Shown in pieces: positions 1 to 6,541 of a stretch of DNA of 8,276 nt. Origin of the DNA: Planctomycetota bacterium. Its GTDB lineage: Bacteria; Planctomycetota; UBA1135. Below the pieces are notes generated by a model. The model saw only the letters and a program-made list of their open reading frames with translations. It did no database searches and was not told the DNA's origin. The DNA lies in contig JAKVCF010000106.1 of assembly GCA_022447335.1 (NCBI GenBank), positions 1-8,276 on the forward strand, in the 5' to 3' direction. The number at the start of each line of letters is the position of its first letter. The stretch's first letter is position 1. The translations under genes were made by a program, and so were the position numbers.

Positions 1-48
1 GCGTGCGGCAACCTCGCCCCGATTCGCGATGAACACGCGTTGGAACAT
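1..48 (-). CDS. accC: Biotin carboxylase (AccC-type), N-terminal fragment, cut by window edge
   Basis: Only the first 16 residues lie in the window. They read MFQRVFIANRGEVAAR, which matches the opening strand and glycine loop of the biotin carboxylase N-terminal domain (family consensus close to M-F-x-(K/R)-(V/I)-L-I-A-N-R-G-E-I-A-x-R). Such a subunit carboxylates biotin using ATP and bicarbonate, in acetyl-CoA, propionyl-CoA or pyruvate carboxylase. The fragment cannot say which, so the symbol is provisional. The ATG at 48-46 lies 5 bases after the stop of the upstream transporter gene, which suggests co-transcription. No clear Shine-Dalgarno sequence precedes it. This start is preferred because the conserved family N-terminus begins exactly there. 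Confidence 0.8.
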   Translation of the reverse strand, partial: MFQRVFIANRGEVAAR

Positions 49-53
49 GAGCT

Positions 54-998
54 TCAGGATACCGTGGCGGAATCAGCGGCCAGGGCCAGAGCGGCGGCCC
101 CGGCGACCACCAACATGGCGCCTAGCCAGCCTCGCCAGCCGGGCCGTTCCTTCAGGAAGACGACGGCGAGCGGAATCGAAATCAGTGGCGTAGTGGCGGC
201 CAGTGCCGAGGCGACACCCTGTTTTGCCCACTTAAAGCCACCGGTTAGCAATGACATGCCTAGCCACGTGCCGATTACAGATGGGAGTAGGAAGAGGCGC
301 CAGGGTTGCGGCGACAGCGCGGTGCGCATGGCGAGGCCAAGTTCACCTGCGCATGCGCGCACTATCAGGATGCCAAGTGTGCCGCCCACTAGGCGCCAGG
401 AAGCGCCGGTGATTGGCTCGGTCTCGCGTACACCCTCTGCCATCATTGTGTTGCCGACTGCAAAGGCGAGCACCGCCGCCAAGGCTGCTGCGATGCCAGC
501 AGTGTCGGCCTTGCCGCGCTGCTCGCGCCGACTCTCTGCAATCCAGCCACCGGCGATGATTGCAATCACGCCAAACCACTGCGCATTAGTCAGCCACTCA
601 TCGTGCGTCAACCAGGCGAGTAGTGCGGTCAGCACTGGGAGGGTTTGCCCTAGGATCAACGTGCGACCTACGCCAATGTGCCCCAGTGCTAAGAAATACA
701 GCCAATCACCCAAACCCAAGCCGATCATGCCTGACAGGATCAGCCAGATGATACTTGTCAGCTCAGCAGGTCCTCCGCCGTTGCCCGGGCCCAACGCGAA
801 AGCGGCGAGGCTGAGTGCGACTGCACCGCCGAGATTTTTGATTAGCACCGCGTCCGAGGCCTTTCCTTTGCGGAAGGTCATGGTGAACATGACCGTTGCC
901 ACACCCCAGGCCATAGCGGCCGAGAAGGCGGAAACTTCGCCAGCTCCAGCGAAAGGCGCGGGCGAGGCTTGCGGGGCGAAAGATAGGGGGTCGAGCAC
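54..998 (-). CDS. DMT-superfamily transporter with two EamA domains
   Basis: This 314-residue protein is an inner-membrane carrier of the drug/metabolite transporter superfamily. Its substrate cannot be told from sequence; family members export amino acids, metabolites or drugs. Ten hydrophobic segments are visible at roughly 23-40, 53-70, 82-102, 113-130, 140-155, 167-187, 198-215, 232-253, 261-282 and 289-307, forming two EamA repeats (about 22-155 and 166-307). Family-like stretches include GLGLGDWLYFLALGHIGVGR (93-112) and the second-repeat end with TTPLISIP and FLKER before the last helix. The chosen start is GTG at 998, 9 bases after the M28 stop. An internal ATG at residue 29 would cut into helix 1, so it is less likely, but the true start is uncertain. 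The gene sits between an M28 peptidase and a biotin carboxylase, probably in one transcript. That context does not reveal the substrate. Confidence 0.88.
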   Translation of the reverse strand: MLDPLSFAPQASPAPFAGAGEVSAFSAAMAWGVATVMFTMTFRKGKASDAVLIKNLGGAVALSLAAFALGPGNGGGPAELTSIIWLILSGMIGLGLGDWLYFLALGHIGVGRTLILGQTLPVLTALLAWLTHDEWLTNAQWFGVIAIIAGGWIAESRREQRGKADTAGIAAALAAVLAFAVGNTMMAEGVRETEPITGASWRLVGGTLGILIVRACAGELGLAMRTALSPQPWRLFLLPSVIGTWLGMSLLTGGFKWAKQGVASALAATTPLISIPLAVVFLKERPGWRGWLGAMLVVAGAAALALAADSATVS

Positions 999-1007
999 GT
1001 GGCGTGG

Positions 1008-2270
1008 CTATTTCATGGTCGCAGTTATCGACATGCGTTCGCCATTGCGTAAAAAGACGACCCTAATTTCAGTCCCTTTGAACTTGCCTGCTAGTGCGCG
1101 GCGCAGGCTATCACGGTCTACCGTGCGGAAACCATCGATCGAGAGCAATACGTCGTTTGCCTGCAATCCAGCGAGTTCCGCGGCACTTTCTGAAGTGATT
1201 GATTCGATCGGCATGCCCATGCCATCGGCATTGCCCGGACGCACGCCGAGGCGGCCGCGCTTTTCACGTCGCTCTGCAATATTGCGCATGTGATCTACCA
1301 TGCGCTGGCTGAAGTCTTTGGGCGTGCCAGCAGCTTCTTTCCGTGTTTGCTGTACGTAGGTGAGTTGGTCGATGGTGTCGATCTTGCTTAGTGTGCTTAT
1401 TGCGAGTTGAAGAATACGTACTGCGCCTTTGTAGTTAATCTTGTCAACGTCATCTTCTGGTAGGTGATAGTCGAGGTGAATGTGCGTGAAGAAGAACATT
1501 GCCGGTACGCCAGCCCGGTAGTAGTTGGTGTTGTCGCTGGGCGCTTCGCCGCCCGGGTGGAATTCGAAATCGAATCCTTCGGTCGCACCGAAAATTGGCT
1601 TCAGTAGGCCATCTAGTTCCTCGGCTGTTCCTATCCCGCCGACGAAAAGATAGTCGTTAGTCAAGCGACCAATCATGTCGAGGTTCATCATGAATAACAT
1701 GTTCTCCGGATCGACTACTTTGTCACGCACTATGGCTTCCGAGCCCAGTAGGCCGCGTTCTTCGGCGTCGAAGGTGACGAACAGGATTGGATGACGTAGA
1801 GGGTTAGCTGCGAAGTACTCAGCTAGCTCGAGCGCACCACTTGTACCTGACGCATTGTCGTCGGCGCCGTTATGGATTTCACCAACGAAGCCCATTGCGC
1901 CGTTGATCGGATCACCTAGTCCAGCGTGGTCATGGTGTGCGCCAATGACGATGTAGCGATTTGCGACGCTTGGGTCAGTGCCCGGAAGGATGGCGCAGGT
2001 ATTGCGGCCGACTTGCGGCGCACCGTTGGTACTGCGCATCTCGAACTCGTGGAAGTAGCTTCCGTCATTGGCTGGCTGCAGGCCGAAGCGGCGCCAATGC
2101 TGCGCAACGTACTGGGAGGCGATCATGGAGCCATGCGTACCCGAGCCACGCCCTTCTAGGGCATCGCTTGCTAGAAAGGAGATATGAGCCTGGAGATCTT
2201 GGGCCCGGATGGCCGAAGGATCTTGCGCCAGGGCGGGAGTGATTGGCGCGACGAGGAGGAGGGAAAGCAT
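1008..2270 (-). CDS. Secreted M28-family zinc peptidase with C-terminal PDZ domain
   Basis: This 420-residue protein is a co-catalytic two-zinc exopeptidase of the M28 family, probably an aminopeptidase acting outside the cytoplasm. The expected residues are present: H112 and D114 in GAHHDH, D138 in NGADDNASG, catalytic E170 with ligand E171 in DAEERGLLGS, D198 in MNLDMIG, and H269 in DYHLPEDD. Residues about 335-418 form a PDZ domain (RLGVRPG, PIESITSESAAELAGLQ, DVLLSIDG), a combination known in M28 enzymes and likely to bind or position substrate. The N-terminus has a hydrophobic core and a likely cleavage site after ALA at 13-15 (ALA-QD), but no basic n-region, so the signal peptide looks shortened. 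ATG 2270 is the only standard in-frame start, and it lies inside a strong inverted repeat. The gene follows the repeat-protein gene by 77 bases and precedes the transporter gene by 9. Confidence 0.92.
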   Translation of the reverse strand: MLSLLLVAPITPALAQDPSAIRAQDLQAHISFLASDALEGRGSGTHGSMIASQYVAQHWRRFGLQPANDGSYFHEFEMRSTNGAPQVGRNTCAILPGTDPSVANRYIVIGAHHDHAGLGDPINGAMGFVGEIHNGADDNASGTSGALELAEYFAANPLRHPILFVTFDAEERGLLGSEAIVRDKVVDPENMLFMMNLDMIGRLTNDYLFVGGIGTAEELDGLLKPIFGATEGFDFEFHPGGEAPSDNTNYYRAGVPAMFFFTHIHLDYHLPEDDVDKINYKGAVRILQLAISTLSKIDTIDQLTYVQQTRKEAAGTPKDFSQRMVDHMRNIAERREKRGRLGVRPGNADGMGMPIESITSESAAELAGLQANDVLLSIDGFRTVDRDSLRRALAGKFKGTEIRVVFLRNGERMSITATMK

Positions 2271-2291
2271 GCCGCGGTGACACGCGGCATG
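2268..2291. repeat. Perfect 9-bp inverted repeat over the M28 peptidase start codon
   Basis: The arms are CATGCCGCG (2268-2276) and CGCGGCATG (2283-2291), separated by the six bases GTGACA. In the minus-strand mRNA the arms would pair completely and place the start AUG (2270-2268) in the 3' arm, with a second, out-of-frame AUG (2290-2288) in the 5' arm. No T-run follows on the minus strand, so it is a poor candidate for an intrinsic terminator of the upstream gene. A translational control hairpin or a dyad operator are both possible. The repeat is directly visible; any role is inference. Confidence 0.75.
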
Positions 2292-2347
2292 AGGTGGAGC
2301 TGGCGTGCTTCTGAGTCGTGTCCGAGAGCCCGCGCCCGAAGTCTGGA

Positions 2348-4357
2348 CTATTCTTCTGCTGGCACGATTAGCTTGACCTCACGGGCTTCTGCTTCGCGTT
2401 GAATTAGCACATCTTGTGAGCTTCCGGGCGAGGCGCCTGGGAAGAAGAATGCGTTTGCATCTTCGCGGATTGCGGCTACTTCATAGGTGCCTGGCCGTAG
2501 GCCGTCAAATCGGTAGCGGCCACGTGCATCGGCGATAATTTTCTTGTTGAAGAAGCCCGCATTTTCATCCTTTAGTGTTAGGTAGATCGAGGCTCCGGCC
2601 GCTGCTCCGCCGCCGCGAACGGTGACTAACCCCTCGATTGAGGATCCGCGTCGCATGATCACATCGCCGACCTGACTTACTCGGTCAGCCTGGACAAACA
2701 CGCCGACGTATAGGGTTAGATAGTTGTTGTGCTTGACCTCGAGTTGATGATCACCGGGATAAGCGTCGCGTAGTTCGAACTCACCCTTGGAGTTCGTTCG
2801 CGCTGAAGCCGTGGGCACATTGTTCGGATCGCTAATTGAGGCGCCAAACAGTGAGTGCTGATGCCAGGCGTTGTAATCGCGTCCTCGTAGGGTCACGATT
2901 GCACCGGCTAACGGGTTGCTCTCTGGGTCAAGTACGCGTCCGCGCAGAATGCCACCGGTTTCCAGCGTGATGTTCACATCAGTCACCAGATCGCGTTCGA
3001 CGTAGAAGCCGCTGGAATAGGTGGGCGAGTAGTCTTGTGCGCGCACCAGTACGACGTAGCTACCACGGTCGAGATCGGGGAAGAGGTAGGTGCCGTCGTC
3101 ACTCTGCACTGGCACGATACGGTTGGTTGCGCCGTACTGTGCGGTGCCCTGGTTGACACGGAAAAGCTCGAGTGAATAGGTGGTGATCGGAGTGCCATCC
3201 GGCTTGGCTACGCGGCCGGATACGCCTGCCTTGCGGCGCATGACAAACTCAAGGTCCGTACGGTTGCTTTGCACATGGCTCATGCGCGCCGAAGCATAGC
3301 CTTCAGCGATCACCGAAATGCCGTAGCTGCCAGCTGGCAGGCCACGCAGTTCAAAGGAACCGCCTTCGTCTGTAACCCCCTCTTCTTGGTAAATCGGGCG
3401 CGGGCGCGTGCGGGCCGCAGCGACCATCGCATCTGGGATGGGATTACCCTCTTCGTCCCGCACGATACCGGCCATGCGATGCTCGGTGCCTAGCACCATC
3501 TCGCGAATTTGGATCTTGTCTTCTCCCATGCAAGTGATTGCGTTTTCGACCCCCGTTCCGAAGTCTGCGAGGCGAGCTTCCAATTGGTAAATGCCCTCGG
3601 CCAAGTAGTTGAAAACGAAGGCGCCATTGGCGTCAGCTTCGACTTCACGCAGGCGACCGAGATTGCGTTCTTCCATGAGTTGGTCGTCGGACTCCATGAA
3701 GTTCAGCACTTGCGCGAGGCGCACTGTGATAATTGCGCCTTGCAGTGGGTTGCCCGCTTCGTCGCGCACGAATCCTTCGATCCGATAGCCTTCATCTAGC
3801 ACGATGGGCTGCAGTACTTGTTCTTCTTTAGCCAGAGCGCGCACCGGGAAGCCTTCGCGCGGCGCGTGCTGCTTATGCGTCACCCACATCGAAAACTCGA
3901 CGCCCACCGGCAGGCGTGGAAAGCGATAGCGGCCATCGGCATCGGAGGTGATGGAGTAGCGTGTTCCTTTCGTGGATTGCGGTGCGAAGGGATTCTGGAC
4001 CGCCAGGCTTTCGGTTAGGTGCACCTGGGCATCCGGTACTGGGTTGCCTTGGGTGTCGATGACCGAGCCCACGATGGCAGCGCCGAGTGGCCGGCCGTCA
4101 CCCACTGAACCGGTGAGCTCGCGTTCGTTGCTCGGCGTGCGATCTTCGGTACGCTCGGGCGTATCGCCGACGTCCACGATCTCACGTGGACCTTCTTCTT
4201 GAGCTGCCGGGGTGTTGGGGCTTGTCGCGGGCCCAAGCGTGTCGCCGGGGGCGAGTACGAAGACGGCTGCCACAGCGGCCAGCACGAGCAGGCCGAGGAG
4301 GAGCATTGGCAGCTCAGCCTGACCTTTTTGCTTGGTATGCATTGGATGTTCGCCCAT
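2348..4357 (-). CDS. Membrane-anchored protein with six carboxypeptidase-regulatory-like repeats
   Basis: This 669-residue protein has a short basic N-terminus (MHTKQKG), one hydrophobic segment at about 16-36, an acidic proline- and threonine-rich linker (about 40-90), then six beta-sandwich modules of the carboxypeptidase-regulatory-like (CarboxypepD_reg-like) type. Module openings are at about 97 (GSVIDTQGNPVPDAQVHL), 194 (GFVRDEAGNPLQGA), 298 (GIVRDEEGNPIPDAMV), 380 (GRVAKPDGTP), 472 (GRVLDPESNPLAGAIVTL) and 576 (GLVTVRGGGAAAGASIYL). Each carries a G-x-Y/F-x-F/L-x-L-P-x-G-x-Y-like second half. No catalytic domain is visible, so it is probably a structural or binding protein anchored in the inner membrane with its repeats outside the cytoplasm. 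ATG 4357 is the annotated start; ATG 4342 (residue 6) is equally possible, and neither has a clear ribosome binding site. The next gene on the strand is a secreted M28 peptidase. The exact function is unknown. Confidence 0.88.
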   Translation of the reverse strand: MGEHPMHTKQKGQAELPMLLLGLLVLAAVAAVFVLAPGDTLGPATSPNTPAAQEEGPREIVDVGDTPERTEDRTPSNERELTGSVGDGRPLGAAIVGSVIDTQGNPVPDAQVHLTESLAVQNPFAPQSTKGTRYSITSDADGRYRFPRLPVGVEFSMWVTHKQHAPREGFPVRALAKEEQVLQPIVLDEGYRIEGFVRDEAGNPLQGAIITVRLAQVLNFMESDDQLMEERNLGRLREVEADANGAFVFNYLAEGIYQLEARLADFGTGVENAITCMGEDKIQIREMVLGTEHRMAGIVRDEEGNPIPDAMVAAARTRPRPIYQEEGVTDEGGSFELRGLPAGSYGISVIAEGYASARMSHVQSNRTDLEFVMRRKAGVSGRVAKPDGTPITTYSLELFRVNQGTAQYGATNRIVPVQSDDGTYLFPDLDRGSYVVLVRAQDYSPTYSSGFYVERDLVTDVNITLETGGILRGRVLDPESNPLAGAIVTLRGRDYNAWHQHSLFGASISDPNNVPTASARTNSKGEFELRDAYPGDHQLEVKHNNYLTLYVGVFVQADRVSQVGDVIMRRGSSIEGLVTVRGGGAAAGASIYLTLKDENAGFFNKKIIADARGRYRFDGLRPGTYEVAAIREDANAFFFPGASPGSSQDVLIQREAEAREVKLIVPAEE

Positions 4358-4448
4358 GGGGAGAGTTCTAGGATAACCCTGTTCCGGGGCTACTCGCGGT
4401 TGAGACGCGTTTCCAGGCCGCCCAAAGTGTCAAACCTGAGTCAAAAAA
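4358..4448. promoter_or_regulatory. Divergent intergenic region, presumed to hold two promoters
   Basis: These 91 bases separate the starts of the minus-strand repeat-protein operon and the plus-strand metallopeptidase-pgi pair, so both transcripts should begin here or nearby. On the minus strand there is a perfect TTGACA at 4433-4428, but no good -10 box at 16-18 bases from it. A TATCCT-like hexamer at about 4372-4367 lacks a matching -35. An A-run of seven sits directly before the plus-strand ATG. No operator can be named, and the promoter call rests on gene orientation. Confidence 0.4.
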
Positions 4449-5135
4449 ATGCTGCCCGCTCTCGTCGTTGTGCTGGTTCTGGGGTCGATCGCGTTGGCGG
4501 CTTATGCGCAGCGCTCGGTTCAGGGCTCGGTGGCCCGGTATCGTGCGATCCCGGCGCGTTCTGGCATGAGCGGGCGGGAGGTGGCGGAGTACCTCCTACG
4601 CTCAGCCCAGCTCGATGAAGTTTCTGTGGAGAGGTCGTCGGGCGGTGAGTTGAGCGATCACTACGACCCCCGCACTCGCGTGCTGAGGCTCTCAGAACAG
4701 GTGTACGATGGCCGCGACTTGGCGGCCATAGGCATTGCAGCGCACGAGGCCGGCCACGCGTTGCAGCATGCTGCGGGCTATTGGCCGTTGAATCTGCGCA
4801 GTATGTCGGTGCCGATCGCACGGCTGGGTGGCCTGGTCGGGCTGCCTTTGGCGCTAATCGGGTTGGGGATGCGCTCTATTCCACTGACCGGACTGGGTCT
4901 AGGGCTATTTGCCACCATCGTGCTTTTTCAGCTCATTACCTTGCCGGTTGAGCTTGATGCTTCGCGTCGTGCAGTGGCTTCTCTGCGCGGAACCGGGTTG
5001 TTGGAGACCGAGGAGGAGGAAATGGGGGTGCGCTCGGTCCTATCATCGGCTGCGATGACCTACCTGGCCGCGGCGGCGACCAGCATCGCCGGGCTCGCGC
5101 AAATCCTGTTGCGAGTCTTTGCGCGCCGAATCTAG
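4449..5135 (+). CDS. YugP-type membrane-bound neutral zinc metallopeptidase
   Basis: This 228-residue protein matches the YugP/Zn_peptidase_2 family over its whole usual length of about 225 residues. The HExxH zinc site is HEAGH at 99-103, inside IGIAAHEAGHALQHA, and E168 in TLPVELDASRRA is the likely third ligand. Other family blocks are RSGMSGREVAEYLL (38-50), LSDHYDPRTRVLRLSE (68-83), and the C-terminal ALTYVAAA-like AAMTYLAAAA (201-210). Hydrophobic segments at about 1-20, 121-141, 146-167 and 200-223 indicate an integral membrane protease. Its natural substrate is not established in the family. The ATG at 4449 follows seven A residues and has no Shine-Dalgarno sequence; it is the family-typical start before the first membrane helix. 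The pgi gene starts 11 bases downstream, so the two are probably one transcript. Confidence 0.93.
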   Translation: MLPALVVVLVLGSIALAAYAQRSVQGSVARYRAIPARSGMSGREVAEYLLRSAQLDEVSVERSSGGELSDHYDPRTRVLRLSEQVYDGRDLAAIGIAAHEAGHALQHAAGYWPLNLRSMSVPIARLGGLVGLPLALIGLGMRSIPLTGLGLGLFATIVLFQLITLPVELDASRRAVASLRGTGLLETEEEEMGVRSVLSSAAMTYLAAAATSIAGLAQILLRVFARRI

Positions 5136-5146
5136 GTCGCAGCGAC
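5136..5146. repeat. Palindromic gap between metallopeptidase and pgi
   Basis: The 11 bases between the two genes read GTCGCAGCGAC, a dyad of two 5-base arms around one central A. It is too tight to fold fully as an RNA hairpin and could be chance in GC-rich DNA. It is recorded because it fills the intergenic gap exactly and takes the place where a ribosome binding site for pgi would be expected. Confidence 0.35.
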
Positions 5147-6535
5147 ATGGCTTTGCACCTCGACTTGACTGGCTTATTTGGGGACGGTTCTGACAACCGC
5201 TTGACCCGAGATGAATTCGACGCCGCTCTGCCGCGCGCGATTGCCGCCCGCGAGACCCACTTGGCCGCTAAGCCGGAGTGGCGCGGCTTGGGTGCTCGAG
5301 ACGAGTTTCTCGCTGAGTGTCAGGTGCGTGCCGCTCAAGTGCTCGAAGAGCAACAGCCCGAAGCTTTGGTTGTGCTCGGTATTGGTGGTTCGGCACTTGG
5401 AGCTCAAGCATTACTGTCTGCGCTCGCACCGCTTTACCAGCAGAGCGAGCCGGCCCCGGGACGCCCGCGCGTCTTCGTGCCAGACAGCGTCGACCCCGAT
5501 TGGATCGGCGCTCTGCTCGATCACCTTCCCCTGGATCGCTGTCACGTCAACGTGATCTCAAAGTCTGGTGGCACGATCGCGACCTCCGCTGAGTTTCTGG
5601 TTTTCTATCATGCGATCCGCGATGCGGTTGGTTCGGAGGAAGAAGCACGAAAGCGCTTTACTATTACCACCGACCCGGAGAAGGGGCACTTTCGCAAGAT
5701 TTGCGACGAGCAAGGCTTCACCACGTTGACAGTTCCCCCGGGTGTAGGTGGCCGATTTTCGGTACTGACTTCGGTGGGGATCTTTCCAGCTGAGCTTGCA
5801 GGCATGGATGTTCAGTCCATGCTTGAGGGTGCTGCACGCGTCGATCGGAAGCTAGACGAAGTTGAGCCTGCGGCCGACGCCGCGTTGGCCTACGCTTTGG
5901 CTCACGTTCTTTACATGGAGCGTGGCAAGCCTATTCACGTACATTTCCCGTACAGCCAGCGTGCGCGGCTACTCGCCGACTGGTACGCGCAGCTATGGGC
6001 CGAATCGCTAGGCAAGGCCGAAGATCTTGATGGTCAGGTAGTGCACGTGGGGCCGACCCCAGTGCGGGCTGTGGGGCCGACAGATCAGCACTCGCAGTGC
6101 CAGCTTTATGTCGAAGGTCCGGATGACAAGGTTTACACCCTGCTAAAGCTTGGAAAATTTGAGCGCGAGTTATCGGTGCCAACGCCCTTCGTTGATTCAC
6201 CAGCTTTTTCGCATCTCGCAGGCAAGACGTTTAACGAATTGATGGAGGCGGAACGGCAGGGAACCGAAGTAGCTTTGCTAGAAGTGGGGCGCCCAGTTTG
6301 CACGATCGAGCTCTGCAAGCTGGACGCTTTCCACGTTGGGCAGTATTTCTTGTTTATGGAAGCTGCGACTGCTTACGCGGGTGGACTACTTCACATTGAC
6401 CCCTTCGATCAACCGGGCGTCGAAGCTGGAAAGGTCGCCGCGCTCGCGCTGATGGGCGCTCCTGGATATGAAAAGCGTGCGCAGGAGATTCGTTCGAGCC
6501 TCGCTGCACGGACGTTGTTTACGCTTTCTTGCTGA
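5147..6535 (+). CDS. pgi: Glucose-6-phosphate isomerase, short bacterial form
   Basis: This 462-residue cytosolic enzyme interconverts glucose 6-phosphate and fructose 6-phosphate in glycolysis and gluconeogenesis. The length fits the short form of about 450 residues rather than the E. coli type of about 549. Visible blocks are LGIGGSALGAQ (77-87), phosphate-binding SKSGGT (138-143), GGRFSVLTSVG (201-211, PGI signature 1), LWAESLGK with catalytic E286 (283-290), TDQHSQ with catalytic H315 (312-317), and HIDPFDQPGVEAGK with K429 (416-429, PGI signature 2). All key residues are present, so the enzyme should be active. The ATG at 5147 lies 11 bases after the metallopeptidase stop, without a recognisable ribosome binding site. 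Its stop is 6 bases from the stop of the converging gene, leaving no room for a separate terminator. Confidence 0.97.
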   Translation: MALHLDLTGLFGDGSDNRLTRDEFDAALPRAIAARETHLAAKPEWRGLGARDEFLAECQVRAAQVLEEQQPEALVVLGIGGSALGAQALLSALAPLYQQSEPAPGRPRVFVPDSVDPDWIGALLDHLPLDRCHVNVISKSGGTIATSAEFLVFYHAIRDAVGSEEEARKRFTITTDPEKGHFRKICDEQGFTTLTVPPGVGGRFSVLTSVGIFPAELAGMDVQSMLEGAARVDRKLDEVEPAADAALAYALAHVLYMERGKPIHVHFPYSQRARLLADWYAQLWAESLGKAEDLDGQVVHVGPTPVRAVGPTDQHSQCQLYVEGPDDKVYTLLKLGKFERELSVPTPFVDSPAFSHLAGKTFNELMEAERQGTEVALLEVGRPVCTIELCKLDAFHVGQYFLFMEAATAYAGGLLHIDPFDQPGVEAGKVAALALMGAPGYEKRAQEIRSSLAARTLFTLSC

Positions 6536-6541
6536 GCAGGA

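Noticed and set aside
40..1293. Long plus-strand open frame of 417 codons antisense to the transporter and the end of the peptidase
   Set aside because: Its translation is low-complexity, rich in Ala, Pro, Ser and Arg, with no recognisable domain. The minus strand carries two proteins with clear family motifs over the same bases. It is a GC-driven shadow.
2292..2347. Possible intrinsic terminator between the repeat protein and the M28 peptidase
   Set aside because: The GC-rich stretch gives only short broken stems and there is no T-run on the minus strand. The downstream 9-bp hairpin is followed by coding sequence.
2176..2402. Plus-strand frame starting at ATG 2184 behind AAAGGAGAT, which looks like a strong ribosome binding site
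   Set aside because: The AGGAG is only two bases from the ATG, too close to work well. The frame lies antisense to the M28 start and the end of the repeat gene, and its 72 residues show no protein-like pattern.
4289..4340. N-terminus of the repeat protein (KGQAELPMLLLGLLVLAA) as a TadE- or prepilin-like signal
   Set aside because: A prepilin needs Phe at +1 and Glu at +5 after the Gly; here Gln is at +1 and Glu at +3. The TadE resemblance is limited to GQA-E and a hydrophobic run. A plain membrane anchor explains it.
4199..4618. Plus-strand frame of 139 codons running across the divergent gap into the metallopeptidase
   Set aside because: It overlaps the start of a clear YugP-family gene in another frame and the end of the minus-strand gene, and shows no domain or coding-like composition.
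6536..6541. Bidirectional terminator at the convergent pgi / foldase junction
   Set aside because: Only six bases separate the stops, and no stem with flanking A- and T-runs is visible around them.
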